64,000 nucleotides of DNA from Rosenbergiella nectarea (GTDB lineage: Bacteria; Pseudomonadota; Gammaproteobacteria; Enterobacterales; Enterobacteriaceae): positions 59,831 to 123,830 of the forward strand of contig NZ_FOGC01000012.1 in the NCBI RefSeq assembly GCF_900111105.1, written 5' to 3'. This document shows positions 27,721 to 38,022 of this stretch, one piece after another. The notes below the pieces were generated by a model. That model ran no database searches. It was not told the DNA's origin and saw nothing but the letters and a program-made list of their open reading frames with translations. The position numbers and the translations under genes were made by a program. Numbering within the stretch: position 1 is the first letter of the stretch; each line of letters starts with the position of its first letter.

Positions 27721-29259
27721 ATGAATTTACTTAAATCATTAGCGGCCGTGAGTTCCATGACTCTGTTCTCACGGGTGCTAGGTTTTGCGCGCGATGCCAT
27801 TGTAGCGCGCGTATTTGGTGCGGGGATGGCGACAGATGCCTTTTTTGTCGCCTTTAAACTGCCGAATTTATTACGTCGAATTTTTGCCGAGGGTGCCTTC
27901 TCGCAAGCCTTTGTCCCGATTCTGGCCGAATACAAAAGTAAACAGGGTGAGGAGGCGACGCGTATTTTCGTCTCCTACGTGGCAGGATTATTAACGTTAG
28001 TTCTCGCGCTGGTCACGGTAGCAGGGATTATCGCTGCCCCTTGGGTGATTTATGTGACCGCGCCAGGCTTCGCCGATACCGCCGATAAATTTGCGCTAAC
28101 CACTGCATTATTACGGGTCACGTTTCCCTATATCCTGTTAATCTCGATTGCTTCCTTGCTCGGCGCTATCCTCAATACCTGGAACCGATTTTCGGTCCCG
28201 GCGTTTGCGCCAACCTTGCTGAACATCAGTATGATTGGTTTCGCGCTGATTGGATCACGCTATTTTCACCCGCCGGTAATGGCGTTGGCGTGGGCTGTGG
28301 TGGTCGGAGGGATTTTACAACTCGGCTATCAGCTTCCCCATCTGAAGAAAATTGGCATGTTAGTGTTACCCCGGATTAATCTAAAAGATGCCGGCGTCTG
28401 GCGAGTATTACGCCAAATGGGGCCGGCTATCTTAGGGGTGTCGGTAAGCCAAATCTCTCTCATCATTAATACTATCTTCGCCTCGTTCTTGGTGTCTGGT
28501 TCCGTCTCGTGGATGTATTACGCTGATCGCTTGATGGAGTTCCCCTCGGGCGTGTTAGGGGTCGCATTAGGAACGATTTTATTACCTTCGCTATCGCGGA
28601 GTTTTTCGAGCGGTAATTTCGACGAGTATTCTCGACTCATGGATTGGGGGCTACGTCTCTGTCTACTGCTGGCACTGCCTAGTGCGGTGGCGCTCGGTAT
28701 TTTAGCGGGTCCATTGACTTCAGCACTGTTTCAATACGGTAAATTTTCTGCCTTCGATGCCGCAATGACCCAACGTGCACTGGTGGCGTATTCCATTGGT
28801 TTAGTGGGCCTGATTGTGGTGAAGGTCCTCGCACCGGGCTTTTATTCACGTCAGGACATCAAAACCCCGGTTAAGATTGCCATCATGACACTGATTATGA
28901 CGCAGGTCATGAACTTAGCTTTTATTGGGCCGCTGAAGCATGCAGGCTTGTCACTCTCTATCGGGTTGGCCGCGTGTTTAAATGCTGCATTACTCTATTG
29001 GCAACTGCGTAAGAAAAAGTTCTTCATCCCACAAGCAGGATGGGGCATCTTTTTGGTCCGATTGATCGTGGCCGTGGGGGTGATGGCCGCCGTACTGTAT
29101 GGCGTATTGCACTATATGCCAGCATGGGGCCAAGGCGTCATGTTTGAACGCTTACTGCGTCTTACGGCAGTCTGTGCAGCGGGCGGCATAAGCTTCTTTG
29201 CTACGCTACTCCTCCTCGGTTTTCGCGTGAAAGACTTCTCCCGTCGCAGTGTCTGCTGA
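27721..29259 (+). CDS. murJ: Lipid II flippase MurJ (MviN)
   Basis: A 512-residue MOP-superfamily membrane protein with about fourteen hydrophobic segments, almost identical to E. coli MurJ over the first 70 residues ([22 protein letters not shown] onward). The positively charged cavity residues of the family fall in conserved stretches ([45 protein letters not shown]). It moves lipid II across the inner membrane for peptidoglycan synthesis and is essential in relatives. It ends three bases before the convergent flgN stop, with no terminator visible between. Confidence 0.97.
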   Translation: MNLLKSLAAVSSMTLFSRVLGFARDAIVARVFGAGMATDAFFVAFKLPNLLRRIFAEGAFSQAFVPILAEYKSKQGEEATRIFVSYVAGLLTLVLALVTVAGIIAAPWVIYVTAPGFADTADKFALTTALLRVTFPYILLISIASLLGAILNTWNRFSVPAFAPTLLNISMIGFALIGSRYFHPPVMALAWAVVVGGILQLGYQLPHLKKIGMLVLPRINLKDAGVWRVLRQMGPAILGVSVSQISLIINTIFASFLVSGSVSWMYYADRLMEFPSGVLGVALGTILLPSLSRSFSSGNFDEYSRLMDWGLRLCLLLALPSAVALGILAGPLTSALFQYGKFSAFDAAMTQRALVAYSIGLVGLIVVKVLAPGFYSRQDIKTPVKIAIMTLIMTQVMNLAFIGPLKHAGLSLSIGLAACLNAALLYWQLRKKKFFIPQAGWGIFLVRLIVAVGVMAAVLYGVLHYMPAWGQGVMFERLLRLTAVCAAGGISFFATLLLLGFRVKDFSRRSVC

Positions 29260-29262
29260 TCC

Positions 29263-29688
29263 CTATCGATTCATGACCGGATGACCGTCCGGTCCATAAA
29301 AGCGTTGGGCTTGCAGAGGTTGGAGAATATTTAGCACCTGCTCGGTCCATGCTTGCTGCTGGCTGAGCATTAAGGCCGTATGCTGATTTTGCTCAGCGAG
29401 TTGCTGTGCCAGCGGTTCGATTCGCTGCCACAGTGCCGCCAATGATGGATGGTCGGAGTAGGGAGGCGCTAACGTTAACGCGCTTTCTGACTCGGTTCGT
29501 CGTTGCTCAACAAAGGTTAGCGTCACCAACAATGCCTGTTTATCTTCACTTAAACTTATCAAGCGGCGGCTATCTGGCGACGCCGTCATGAGTTGCTGCT
29601 GCTCTTCATTCATTACATGGCCGAGTGATGCCAGGACTTGATACAGACTATTGAGAACGGTACTCAAATTACGGTAACGATCAGGCAT
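29263..29688 (-). CDS. flgN: Flagellar export chaperone FlgN
   Basis: A 141-residue, helix-rich and Gln-rich protein in the flgN position after flgM. FlgN binds the hook-filament junction proteins FlgK and FlgL in the cytoplasm and guides them to the flagellar export gate. The start ATG 29688 overlaps the end of flgM by 8 bases and has GGGAG upstream. The longer frame to 29805 lies inside flgM. Sequence conservation to E. coli is weak, as is usual for FlgN, so the call relies on position and composition. Confidence 0.88.
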   Translation of the reverse strand: MPDRYRNLSTVLNSLYQVLASLGHVMNEEQQQLMTASPDSRRLISLSEDKQALLVTLTFVEQRRTESESALTLAPPYSDHPSLAALWQRIEPLAQQLAEQNQHTALMLSQQQAWTEQVLNILQPLQAQRFYGPDGHPVMNR

Positions 29689-29983
29689 AATAGTCTCCCT
29701 TGGCGATGGCCAATAGGTTGTCCGCAATTTTACCGGCATCAAGGTGATAAGTTCCTTCAGCGATCGCTTGGCGTAAGCGCTGCACTTTGTCATGGTCGAT
29801 ATCATTATGGCTGAGCTGAGTGAAGCGTGAGAGAGATTGGCTCAGATCGACGCTATCGGTTTGATTCTCGGCAATCAGGGTCGGGGCCGACCGCGGGTCG
29901 GTAGACAGGGTACGTGAGCGCGCTTGCCCTTGGACCACATCATTGCCCATCCCCGTGATGCCTGGCATTTTTTCAATTGTCAT
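29681..29983 (-). CDS. flgM: Anti-sigma-28 factor FlgM
   Basis: A 100-residue protein. The N-terminal half is polar and probably unfolded. The C-terminal half (DHDKVQRLRQAIAEGTYHLDAGKIADNLL) is the FliA-binding helix region shared with E. coli FlgM. It holds sigma-28 inactive until the hook is finished and FlgM itself is exported. It overlaps flgN, so the two are coupled. A consensus sigma-28 promoter lies at 30031-30057, giving the known feedback loop. The N-terminal half diverges strongly from E. coli. Confidence 0.92.
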   Translation of the reverse strand: MTIEKMPGITGMGNDVVQGQARSRTLSTDPRSAPTLIAENQTDSVDLSQSLSRFTQLSHNDIDHDKVQRLRQAIAEGTYHLDAGKIADNLLAIAKGDYYA

Positions 29984-30030
29984 ACTCTGTCCTTTTTAAA
30001 AAAAAGCATAATAATAGTGGCTCTCTCCGT

Positions 30031-30057
30031 TTATCGGCGAGATAACGAGAAACTTTA
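30031..30057 (-). promoter_or_regulatory. Sigma-28 (FliA) promoter of flgMN
   Basis: On the minus strand: TAAAGTTT (30057-30050), an 11-base spacer, GCCGATAA (30038-30031). This is a perfect match to the enterobacterial FliA consensus. It ends 47 bases before the flgM start and lies in the gap after flgA. Confidence 0.93.
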
Positions 30058-30074
30058 TAAGTTTTATTCAGTGA

Positions 30075-30719
30075 TTATTTCACGATGATCTCTTTACGTT
30101 CATTCACGGTTGCTGTCAGCCATTGGCCGTTATCGAGTCGGATCCGTAAAGGCTGATTAACCGCGGCATTGTCTAAGGCAGTGCCTCGTCCTGCAATGTG
30201 AAACCCCTTACCCATTAACGTTATCGGAACCGTTTGTCCTTGCTTGATTACCCATGGTTGGCGAAATTGATTCTTGGTTAGCACCTTTCCTGCAGGGATC
30301 TGTTGTAAGGCGATTAATGGTAAGGGTAAGGGGGTTAACCAACTGTTTGTCGGTAACTGATCTAGGCGGCCAAAGTCTGCTTTTATATTGTCTGCCGTGA
30401 CTAAAGTACCTTGTTTAATTGTTTGTTGACTGCGGTAAAATTTACCCTTCACTTTCACCGCTACGCGTAAGACGGCGACTTGCTGATCACACTTCGCCGT
30501 AAGCGTCAGTTGCCCCCAGCGGCGGCTATTACTCGGTAGCTGAAAGCGAGGGTGTGAACACGTGAGCTGAGTCGGCGGTTGCCGCAAAATCTCCACCTGC
30601 AGCGTCTTTGCATAGTCAGGTTCACGTTGGGCAAAGAATGCCACTAGCTGGTCTGCTAGGGGGACTGCGTGGGCGGGGGTCGTCATCAACAAGCTTGCTG
30701 CGATCCATAGCGCTTTCAT
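30075..30719 (-). CDS. flgA: Flagellar P-ring assembly chaperone FlgA
   Basis: A 214-residue periplasmic precursor with a Sec signal ending PAHA (residue 18). The C-terminal SAF-like domain has VTADNIKADFGRLDQLP, PAGKVLTKNQFRQPWVIKQGQ and the final TVNERKEIIVK, typical of FlgA. It helps FlgI assemble the P ring in the peptidoglycan. It is divergent from flgB across a 150-base region that should hold the FlhDC-dependent class 2 promoters for both sides; I could not resolve the boxes by eye. Confidence 0.95.
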   Translation of the reverse strand: MKALWIAASLLMTTPAHAVPLADQLVAFFAQREPDYAKTLQVEILRQPPTQLTCSHPRFQLPSNSRRWGQLTLTAKCDQQVAVLRVAVKVKGKFYRSQQTIKQGTLVTADNIKADFGRLDQLPTNSWLTPLPLPLIALQQIPAGKVLTKNQFRQPWVIKQGQTVPITLMGKGFHIAGRGTALDNAAVNQPLRIRLDNGQWLTATVNERKEIIVK

Positions 30720-30869
30720 ACGGTACCTCCCTTTATAAATAGGCTAAGTGTAAACCTCGCTATCGCTCCCCAAGCAGGGAATTACTCCGTGTTTCATCGG
30801 CTATTCAAACGATTTACTCTGAAATGATTAACGTATTCTGCGTAATATTCAGTCAGTAAGGATAACGTT

Positions 30870-31280
30870 ATGATGGACCGCCTCGATCAGAATCTCGACT
30901 TCGTAAGTAAAGCGCTCGCGTTGCGTACTCAGCGACAAAGTATCTTAGCCGGCAACATTGCCAATGCCGATACCCCCGGCTATCAAGCGCGGGATATATC
31001 CTTCTCAGCTTCGCTTAAACACAGGATATCCGGTCTCGCGACGCCCGCAGAAGGTATGCATTTACGGTTAACCTCGGCGGGCCATATTGCCGGAAAAACC
31101 CAACCCGCTCAGCCCCTTAACGTGATGTATCGCGTGCCAGATCAGCCTTCCGCTGACGGTAACACCGTGGATATGGATAGAGAGCGGGTAGCATTTTCAG
31201 AAAACAGCGTGAAATACCAAACGGATCTGACCTACCTTTCTAATCAAATTAAATGGCTGAGCAGTGCCATCCAAGGATAA
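30870..31280 (+). CDS. flgB: Flagellar proximal rod protein FlgB
   Basis: A 136-residue rod protein beginning the flgBCDEFGHIJKL operon. The conserved rod/hook N-terminal motif ([22 protein letters not shown]) and the helical C-terminus ([20 protein letters not shown]) would pair as a coiled coil in the rod. AAGGA lies upstream of the ATG. Confidence 0.96.
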   Translation: MMDRLDQNLDFVSKALALRTQRQSILAGNIANADTPGYQARDISFSASLKHRISGLATPAEGMHLRLTSAGHIAGKTQPAQPLNVMYRVPDQPSADGNTVDMDRERVAFSENSVKYQTDLTYLSNQIKWLSSAIQG

Positions 31281-31293
31281 GGAACCTCGCAGC

Positions 31294-31692
31294 ATGCTCT
31301 CAATATTCGATATCTCAGGTTCGGCATTACGGGCCCAGTCGCAACGCCTGAATGTTAGCGCCAGTAATTTAGCCAATGCCGACAGTGTGACGGGACCTGA
31401 TGGTCAGCCCTATGTGGCGAAACAGGTCATTTTTAAAGCCGAACCGATGAACGCAGCCGGTATTGGTGGCGTGAAAGTGTCAGGGATCATCGATGATCCG
31501 ACGCCGTTTAAGCAGGTTTATCAGCCGGAGAACCCCCTCGCCGATGAAAAAGGCTATGTCAAAATGCCTAATGTCAATGTCGTCGCTGAAACGGTGAACA
31601 GCATCTCTGCCTCACGCAGTTATCAAGCCAATGTTGAGGTGTTGAATACCGTAAAAAGCCTCATGCTGAAGACCCTGACACTGGGCCAATAA
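31294..31692 (+). CDS. flgC: Flagellar proximal rod protein FlgC
   Basis: A 132-residue rod subunit with the N-terminal motif [21 protein letters not shown] and the C-terminal [18 protein letters not shown] typical of axial proteins. The start is ATG 31294, which aligns with E. coli and has AAGGA ten bases before it. The frame runs back into flgB, but that part is not conserved. It is 13 bases after flgB. Confidence 0.96.
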   Translation: MLSIFDISGSALRAQSQRLNVSASNLANADSVTGPDGQPYVAKQVIFKAEPMNAAGIGGVKVSGIIDDPTPFKQVYQPENPLADEKGYVKMPNVNVVAETVNSISASRSYQANVEVLNTVKSLMLKTLTLGQ

Positions 31693-31705
31693 GGAGAATC
31701 GATGC

Positions 31706-32368
31706 ATGTTATCTGACATTAGCAGCACTAATCGACTAAGCGCCAGTGCCACGACCACGGCTTCGGGAAATTCGAGCACAGATTTACAGAATCAATTCCT
31801 GACACTGTTAATCGCGCAATTGAAAAATCAAGATCCCACTAACCCGATGGATAACAGCCAGTTAACGACCCAGCTGGCTCAGATCAACACCTTGGCGGGG
31901 ATCGAGAATTTGAACACTACCCTGTCATCCATTTCTGGACAGATTAATACCAATCAATCGGTGCAAAACACACTGCTGATAGGTCATGGGGTAATGGTAC
32001 CCGGCGATGCCATTCTGGTTGGGGAAGAGGCCACCACACCTTTTGGATTCGAAACGGATGCTGCCGCCAGTGCGGTCACCGCTACCATTAAAGATAGTGA
32101 TGGTAATGTCATCGCCCAATTAGACCTCGGGCCGATGGGGGCCGGCACGCACACCTTCCAATGGGATGGCACGCTTGACGATGATAGTGTCGCTCCGGCA
32201 GGAAAATACACCGTCACCATTGATGCGAGTAATGATACCGGCGCGCTAAAAACGACTCCTCTAACTTACGCCATCGTTTATGGGGTCAGCCCGACCGCCA
32301 CCGGTGCGGTACTCAATTTAGGGACCTATGGTACTGCCACCCTCGATCAAATTAAGCAAATTCTTTAA
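31706..32368 (+). CDS. flgD: Hook assembly scaffold FlgD
   Basis: A 220-residue hook-cap protein. The N-terminal part has FLTLLIAQLKNQDPTNPMDN, the best-conserved FlgD signature. The C-terminal part is a beta-rich FlgD Ig-like/tudor region (GAGTHTFQWDGTLDDD, PAGKYTVTIDA). It caps the growing hook while FlgE polymerises and is then replaced by FlgK. Confidence 0.96.
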   Translation: MLSDISSTNRLSASATTTASGNSSTDLQNQFLTLLIAQLKNQDPTNPMDNSQLTTQLAQINTLAGIENLNTTLSSISGQINTNQSVQNTLLIGHGVMVPGDAILVGEEATTPFGFETDAAASAVTATIKDSDGNVIAQLDLGPMGAGTHTFQWDGTLDDDSVAPAGKYTVTIDASNDTGALKTTPLTYAIVYGVSPTATGAVLNLGTYGTATLDQIKQIL

Positions 32369-32384
32369 CCAGTAGGAGATAAGT

Positions 32385-33587
32385 ATGTCTTTTTCGCAAG
32401 CAGTCAGTGGATTGAATGCTGCCTCAAGTAACTTGGATGTGATAGGGAATAATATTGCTAACTCAGCAACCAGTGGGTTCAAGAGTTCAACCGCTGCCTT
32501 CGCCGATATGTTTGCCGGTAGCCAAACAGGGCTGGGGACCAAAGTGTCGGCGGTTATCCAAAACTTTGGTGATGGTGCCATCAATGCAACGGGACGTAAT
32601 CTCGATGTAGCGCTCTCGGGGAATGGTTTCTTCCGTTTAGTGGATAGCAATGGCTCGATTTATTACTCACGTAATGGCCAGTTGCAGCGTAATGCCGACG
32701 GTTACTTAGTTAACACCGAAGGTCTTCAAGTGACCGGCTACCCGGTAGCGGGTTCTCCCGCGACAGTACAGACCGGCGCGGATCCCGTGCCGATTATGAT
32801 CCCGACGACCCAGCTTCCTGCCCGCGCGACCACTCAAGGATCGCTACAGGTCAATTTGAACTCTTCGGATGCCTTACCAACGATCACGCCGTTTGATGCT
32901 AAAGAGGCCAACAGCTATAACGCGAAAAGCAGCATGACCGTCTATGACAGCCAAGGGAATGACCACCAACTCGATCTCTATTTCGTAAAAACGGCCGACA
33001 ATCAGTGGCAAGTGTATCCCATAGATAGTTCGACGGGTGAAGCATCAGCCGACTTTACCATGAGCTTCGATGCAAATGGTCAACTGACCAGCGATGCTAT
33101 GCAGTCAATCACTATACAAGGGGCTAATGGAGCGGCGGCTGACCAAGCCTTGACCTTAGATTTCGCTGGCAGTAGTCAGCAGAATACCGGCGAAACGCAA
33201 TTTGGTAATCCTAAGCAAGACGGCTACGCGCCGGGCGATCTGACCGGGTTCACCATTAATGACGATGGCACAATTATCGGCAGTTATTCGAATCAACGCA
33301 CCCAAGCGATGGGGCAGATTGTCCTCAGTAGCTTCACTAACAGTGAAGGGCTACAACCAATGGGTAACAATTTGTGGAGCGAAAGTTCTGCTTCAGGACA
33401 GCCGGCCATCGGGACGCCTGGCAGCGGTAATTTGGGCACCATGACGGCGGGTGCATTAGAGGCGTCGAACGTCGATCTCAGTAAAGAGCTCGTCAATATG
33501 ATCGTCGCGCAACGTAATTATCAATCCAATGCGCAGACAATAAAAACCCAAGACCAGATACTCAACACCTTGGTTAACTTACGGTAA
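32385..33587 (+). CDS. flgE: Flagellar hook protein FlgE
   Basis: A 400-residue axial protein. The N-terminal motif is SFSQAVSGLNAASSNLDVIGNNIANS, and the C-terminal helix VDLSKELVNMIVAQRNYQSNAQ pairs with it. Between them are the outer hook domains. Length is close to E. coli FlgE (402). It forms the flexible universal joint outside the cell. GGAG precedes the ATG. Confidence 0.97.
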   Translation: MSFSQAVSGLNAASSNLDVIGNNIANSATSGFKSSTAAFADMFAGSQTGLGTKVSAVIQNFGDGAINATGRNLDVALSGNGFFRLVDSNGSIYYSRNGQLQRNADGYLVNTEGLQVTGYPVAGSPATVQTGADPVPIMIPTTQLPARATTQGSLQVNLNSSDALPTITPFDAKEANSYNAKSSMTVYDSQGNDHQLDLYFVKTADNQWQVYPIDSSTGEASADFTMSFDANGQLTSDAMQSITIQGANGAAADQALTLDFAGSSQQNTGETQFGNPKQDGYAPGDLTGFTINDDGTIIGSYSNQRTQAMGQIVLSSFTNSEGLQPMGNNLWSESSASGQPAIGTPGSGNLGTMTAGALEASNVDLSKELVNMIVAQRNYQSNAQTIKTQDQILNTLVNLR

Positions 33588-33602
33588 AGGATAGCGCCAT
33601 TC

Positions 33603-34364
33603 ATGGATAGGATGATCTATACCGCGATGAGCGGAGCAAGCCAAACCCTTGCTTTACAGGCGGTGACCTCGAGTAATTTAGCGAACGTCTCGACCCCCGG
33701 CTTCAAAGCACAACTGGCGAATTTTCGCGCGGTCCCGGTGGAAGGTGCCTCCCTCGCCACACGCAGTTTTGTCACCGCCTCCACCCCGGGAGCGGATCTC
33801 TCCGCCGGTCGTTTTAATTACACGGAACGGACACTCGATGTGGCGCTACACCCCAACGATTGGCTTGCCGTAACGCTACCGGATGGCAGCGAGGCCTACA
33901 CGCGTAATGGCAACATGCAAGTCTCACCGGACGGGATCCTCACCTTGAATGGCCATCCTGTGGTGGGGGAAGGGGGGCCAATAACCATCCCGGAGCATGC
34001 GCAATTAACCCTCGCAACGGATGGTACCCTTACCGCCTTGAATGCCGGGGATCAGCCTAATGCTACGGTCGCGATCGGGCGATTAAAGATTGCACAAGGT
34101 GAACCCACCATGGTGACGCGTGGCGATGACGGGCTTTTTCGGCCAACCGCGAAAGCCATTGCCCAGTTTGGCGACGCACGGTTACCGGGTGATCCCTTGG
34201 GTAAAGTGATGCCGGGTGTGTTGGAGGAAAGTAACGTCAATCCCGTGCAATCGATGGTGGAGATGATTAATCATGCCCGTCGCTTCGAAATGCAAATGAA
34301 AGAGATCAGCCATGCTGATCAGAATGAGCAAAAGGCTAACCAGTTATTATCTATCACAAGTTGA
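33603..34364 (+). CDS. flgF: Flagellar proximal rod protein FlgF
   Basis: A 253-residue rod protein beginning MDRMIYTAMSGASQTL, with the axial motif TSSNLANVSTPGFKAQLANF and the C-terminal NPVQSMVEMINHARRFEMQMK. It lies between flgE and flgG in the usual order, with a 12-base gap to flgG. Confidence 0.96.
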   Translation: MDRMIYTAMSGASQTLALQAVTSSNLANVSTPGFKAQLANFRAVPVEGASLATRSFVTASTPGADLSAGRFNYTERTLDVALHPNDWLAVTLPDGSEAYTRNGNMQVSPDGILTLNGHPVVGEGGPITIPEHAQLTLATDGTLTALNAGDQPNATVAIGRLKIAQGEPTMVTRGDDGLFRPTAKAIAQFGDARLPGDPLGKVMPGVLEESNVNPVQSMVEMINHARRFEMQMKEISHADQNEQKANQLLSITS

Positions 34365-34376
34365 TAAGGAAAGACC

Positions 34377-35159
34377 ATGATCCGTTCTTTATGGATTGCG
34401 AAAACCGGACTTGATGCCCAGCAAACGAACATGGATGTCATTTCCAATAACCTCGCCAACGTTTCGACGAATGGCTTCAAACGCTCACGCGCGGTATTTG
34501 AAGATTTGCTCTATCAGACCCTTCGCCAACCAGGAACGCAGGCTTCAGAGCAGAATACCTTGCCTTCCGGTTTACAAATCGGCACTGGGGTGCGCCCAGT
34601 CACCACCGAGCGCCTGCACTCTCAGGGTAATTTATCGAAAACCGATAATGCGAAAGATGTCGCCATCAACGGACAAGGCTATTTTCAAGTCTTGCTACCG
34701 GACGGTAGCTCGGCTTACACCCGGGATGGATCGTTTCAAGTGGATCAGAATGGGCAATTAGTGAATAACGCGGGCTATCCGGTTCAGCCAGGGATCACCA
34801 TTCCGGCGGATGCCTTAAGCATTACCATCTCCAAAGATGGCATTGTGAGTGTGACGCAAGCCGGGCAGACGCAACCGGCTCAGGTTGGCCAATTAACCCT
34901 GAATACCTTTGTCAACGATGCCGGATTAGAAAGTAAGGGAGAGAACTTGTATCAAGAGACCCAAGCTTCTGGCGCGGCAACCGAGAGTACGCCGGGTCAA
35001 AATGGGGCGGGATCGCTCTATCAAGGCTATGTCGAAACCTCGAATGTTAATGTCGCTGAGGAGTTAGTCACCATGATCCAGACGCAACGTGCTTACGAGA
35101 TTAACAGTAAAGCCATCAGTACCTCGGACCAAATGTTACAACGTCTAACACAACTCTAA
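34377..35159 (+). CDS. flgG: Flagellar distal rod protein FlgG
   Basis: A 260-residue protein, the same length as E. coli FlgG. It starts [20 protein letters not shown] and ends with [24 protein letters not shown] and MLQRLTQL. It builds the stiff distal rod that crosses the peptidoglycan and outer membrane. A small hairpin follows before flgH. Confidence 0.97.
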   Translation: MIRSLWIAKTGLDAQQTNMDVISNNLANVSTNGFKRSRAVFEDLLYQTLRQPGTQASEQNTLPSGLQIGTGVRPVTTERLHSQGNLSKTDNAKDVAINGQGYFQVLLPDGSSAYTRDGSFQVDQNGQLVNNAGYPVQPGITIPADALSITISKDGIVSVTQAGQTQPAQVGQLTLNTFVNDAGLESKGENLYQETQASGAATESTPGQNGAGSLYQGYVETSNVNVAEELVTMIQTQRAYEINSKAISTSDQMLQRLTQL

Positions 35160-35167
35160 ACCGACAT

Positions 35168-35185
35168 GGGCGTGGTCACACGCCC
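35168..35185 (+). repeat. Hairpin between flgG and flgH
   Basis: A perfect 7-base stem GGGCGTG/CACGCCC with loop GTCA, followed by AAAAT. There is no T run, so it is more likely a transcript-stabilising or attenuating hairpin within the operon than a terminator. Confidence 0.6.
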
Positions 35186-35206
35186 AAAATAAGACAGGAG
35201 ATAACG

Positions 35207-35902
35207 GTGAAAATGCGCTGGTTTTACACTGGACTGATGTGGTCATGCTTGAGCGCCCTCAGCGGCTGTGCGCTCATTCCCCATACTCCGTTAGTGAAAG
35301 GAGACACCTCAGCCAAGCCCGCCGTACTGCCGCAACCTGTAATGAATGGGTCAATCTTCCAAGCGGTTGCGCCAATGAATTTCGGCTATCAACCTCTGTT
35401 TGAAGATCGCAGACCCCGCGCGATCGGCGATACCTTAACCATCATCCTGCGGGAAAACGTCAGCGCCAGTAAAAGCTCAAGCAGTAATGCGTCACGAAAA
35501 GGCAGTGGCCAGTTCGGTCTGAGCGTAGTGCCTCGTTCGTTAAATGGCTTATTGGGCGGCGATAAGGCTAACTTTGATGGGGCAGGCAGTAACGATTTTG
35601 CTGGAAAGGGGGGAGCCTCGGCGAATAATACCTTCACCGGAACGATCACCGTATCGGTCTCAGCAGTGCTCGCAAACGGTAATTTGAACGTAGTCGGGGA
35701 GAAGCAAATTGAAATTAATCAGGGGACCGAGTTTATTCGTTTCTCTGGTGTGGTGAACCCGCGCACCATCAATGCCGATAATGCGGTGCTATCCACCTCA
35801 GTTGCCGATGCACGAATCGAGTATGTCGGGAATGGCTATATTAACGATGCCCAACAAATGGGATGGCTACAGCGTTTCTTCTTAACTATCGCACCGATGT
35901 AA
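35207..35902 (+). CDS. flgH: Flagellar L-ring lipoprotein FlgH
   Basis: A 231-residue lipoprotein with the lipobox LSGC near residue 21. Family stretches are [26 protein letters not shown] and [13 protein letters not shown]. It forms the L ring in the outer membrane. GTG 35207 follows ACAGGAG at a good distance; ATG 35213 is an alternative. Confidence 0.96.
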   Translation: MKMRWFYTGLMWSCLSALSGCALIPHTPLVKGDTSAKPAVLPQPVMNGSIFQAVAPMNFGYQPLFEDRRPRAIGDTLTIILRENVSASKSSSSNASRKGSGQFGLSVVPRSLNGLLGGDKANFDGAGSNDFAGKGGASANNTFTGTITVSVSAVLANGNLNVVGEKQIEINQGTEFIRFSGVVNPRTINADNAVLSTSVADARIEYVGNGYINDAQQMGWLQRFFLTIAPM

Positions 35903-35914
35903 GGGAGTCCTAGG

Positions 35915-37018
35915 ATGCGAATGATCATCATCATGGTGGGTTTACTCTGTATGAGTCTTTCCTCACTCGCGCAAACACTGCGTATTCGAGATGTTACCCA
36001 AGTGCAAGGAGTCAGGGAAAATGCCTTGATTGGTTACGGATTAGTGGTGGGCTTAGATGGTACCGGCGACCAAACCACGCAAACCCCTTTTACCACTCAG
36101 TCGATGAGCAATATGTTGTCACAGCTCGGTATTACGCTACCCGCAGGAACCAATATCCAACTAAAAAATGTGGCCGCTGTGATGGTGACGGCTAAACTGC
36201 CGGCCTTCGCACGACAAGGCCAAACGGTCGATGTGGTGGTGTCTTCGATGGGGAATGCGAAAAGTTTGCGGGGCGGTACGTTGTTATTGACGCCGTTGAA
36301 AGGGGTGGATAATCAGGTCTATGCCCTCGCGCAAGGGAATGTGCTGATCGGCGGTGCGGGCGCGCAAGCCGGGGGGAGCAGTGTACAAGTTAACCAACTG
36401 AATGGTGGACGGATCACGGGGGGCGCAACGGTCGAGCGGGAACTGACCAATAATTTTGGTGATAAAAATCAACTGATCCTGCAACTATCGCGTAACGATT
36501 TTTCCCTCGCGCAGCGGGTGGCTGACGTCATTAATAAACAAAGTGGTTATTCTGCGGCAGTGCCACTCGATGCCGGCAGTGTCGCGGTGAAAGTCTCTCC
36601 TTCCCAGGCCTCACAAGTGCAGCTGTTGGCCAAACTGATGGATTTACCGATTACATTGCCAACCGCACGGGCGAAGATTGTGATCAATGCCCGGACGGGT
36701 TCAGTGATTATGAATCAGCAAGTCAGTATCGAACGCTGTGCCGTTGCACAAGGTAACTTATCCGTGACGGTCGATAACCAAACAAAGGTTAACCAACCAG
36801 ATACGCCGCTCGCGGGGGGAGAAACGGTGGTGACGCCGCAGACGAATATTTCGTTACGCGAGCAGGGCGGTGCGCTACAGAAAGTGAATACCAGTGCGTC
36901 GTTAAATGATGTGGTGGCAGCACTGAATACCCTCGGTGCAACCCCGACTGAACTGATGTCCATTTTACAGGCGATGGAAAGCGCGGGTTGCCTTAATGCG
37001 GAATTGGAGATTCTTTAA
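35915..37018 (+). CDS. flgI: Flagellar P-ring protein FlgI
   Basis: A 367-residue periplasmic precursor with a signal peptide ending SLAQ (about residue 20). The conserved region [22 protein letters not shown] follows, and the C-terminus is [25 protein letters not shown]. It forms the P ring in the peptidoglycan layer. Its stop overlaps the flgJ ATG by one base. Confidence 0.97.
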   Translation: MRMIIIMVGLLCMSLSSLAQTLRIRDVTQVQGVRENALIGYGLVVGLDGTGDQTTQTPFTTQSMSNMLSQLGITLPAGTNIQLKNVAAVMVTAKLPAFARQGQTVDVVVSSMGNAKSLRGGTLLLTPLKGVDNQVYALAQGNVLIGGAGAQAGGSSVQVNQLNGGRITGGATVERELTNNFGDKNQLILQLSRNDFSLAQRVADVINKQSGYSAAVPLDAGSVAVKVSPSQASQVQLLAKLMDLPITLPTARAKIVINARTGSVIMNQQVSIERCAVAQGNLSVTVDNQTKVNQPDTPLAGGETVVTPQTNISLREQGGALQKVNTSASLNDVVAALNTLGATPTELMSILQAMESAGCLNAELEIL

Positions 37019-37926
37019 TGGATATGACCTTAACAACGGGTTGGGATGTCAATGAACTGAACGCGTTACGTGGGGCGGCAAAACAGTCGCCGCAACAGAA
37101 TATCGCGGCAGTGGCACGACAAGTCGAAGGCATCTTCTTACAGATGATGCTAAAAAGTATGCGGCAAAGCTTGCCGGGGGGAGATCTGCTTGGCAGCGAT
37201 CAACAACGGCTGTTTACCTCTTTGTATGATCAGCAGATCACCCAGATGACACCGGATAGCCATTTGGGGCTTGCCGCATTAATCGAAAAGCAAATGCAGC
37301 CGGTAACCCCTCCGTCCGCAGAAGTCGGACAACGCGCCTTGCCTTTCGATAATGATCGGCAGTTTTTCCAACGGGTATCACAGTTGGTGGAACGTAAGGT
37401 TGATAGCGTTGCGCAGCTGGCACAACCGATGCAGCAATTTATTAAACGTTTACTGCCGCATGTGAGGAGTGTGAGCCGAGAAACGGGGATACCCGTGAAA
37501 TTGATCCTGGCCCAAGCAGCCCTTGAGTCAGGCTGGGGGCAGCGGCAAATCACGACTGAGCGGGGGCTGCCTAGTCATAACTTGTTTGGAATTAAAGCAG
37601 GTAATCGTTGGCAGGGGCCGACGACGGCTACCCTGACGACTGAGTATCGACAAGGTCAGGCAGAAAAAACCACCGAACCCTTTCGCGTCTACCGATCATG
37701 GCAGGAAGCATTGCAGGATTATGGCGATCTACTGGTGAATAATCCTCGTTACCAAGCAGTAACCTCTGCACGTAGCGCAGAACAAGGGGCCTACGCGTTA
37801 CAACAAGCGGGTTATGCCACCGACCCTAATTATGCACAAAAGCTATTGACGATTATCCGTCAGCTCAATCAAAGCCTCCCCACACATCATCCTACCGCCA
37901 CGCTCAATCTTAACGAATTATTTTAA
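37018..37926 (+). CDS. flgJ: Flagellar rod-capping protein / beta-N-acetylglucosaminidase FlgJ
   Basis: A 302-residue two-domain protein. The N-terminal rod-cap part has EGIFLQMMLKSMRQSLP. From about residue 145 onward is a glucosaminidase domain with the catalytic Glu in LAQAALESGWGQ, then SHNLFGIKAG and YRSWQEALQDYGDLL. It opens the peptidoglycan for the rod while capping it. A sigma-28 promoter for flgKL lies just downstream. Confidence 0.96.
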   Translation: MDMTLTTGWDVNELNALRGAAKQSPQQNIAAVARQVEGIFLQMMLKSMRQSLPGGDLLGSDQQRLFTSLYDQQITQMTPDSHLGLAALIEKQMQPVTPPSAEVGQRALPFDNDRQFFQRVSQLVERKVDSVAQLAQPMQQFIKRLLPHVRSVSRETGIPVKLILAQAALESGWGQRQITTERGLPSHNLFGIKAGNRWQGPTTATLTTEYRQGQAEKTTEPFRVYRSWQEALQDYGDLLVNNPRYQAVTSARSAEQGAYALQQAGYATDPNYAQKLLTIIRQLNQSLPTHHPTATLNLNELF

Positions 37927-37935
37927 TTGTCTTTA

Positions 37936-37963
37936 TAAAGTCTCGCTTATCTTGTGCCGATAA
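37936..37963 (+). promoter_or_regulatory. Sigma-28 (FliA) promoter of flgKL
   Basis: TAAAGTCT (37936-37943), a 12-base spacer, GCCGATAA (37956-37963). The -10 element is perfect. The -35 differs by one base from that of flgM, and the spacer is one base longer, so this promoter may be weaker. The flgK start is 59 bases downstream. Confidence 0.88.
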
Positions 37964-38022
37964 ACAGGTTGGAACGTTGTCAGGCCAAGGCATCTGCAAG
38001 TTTATTAGGGTAAGGAAAAGTT

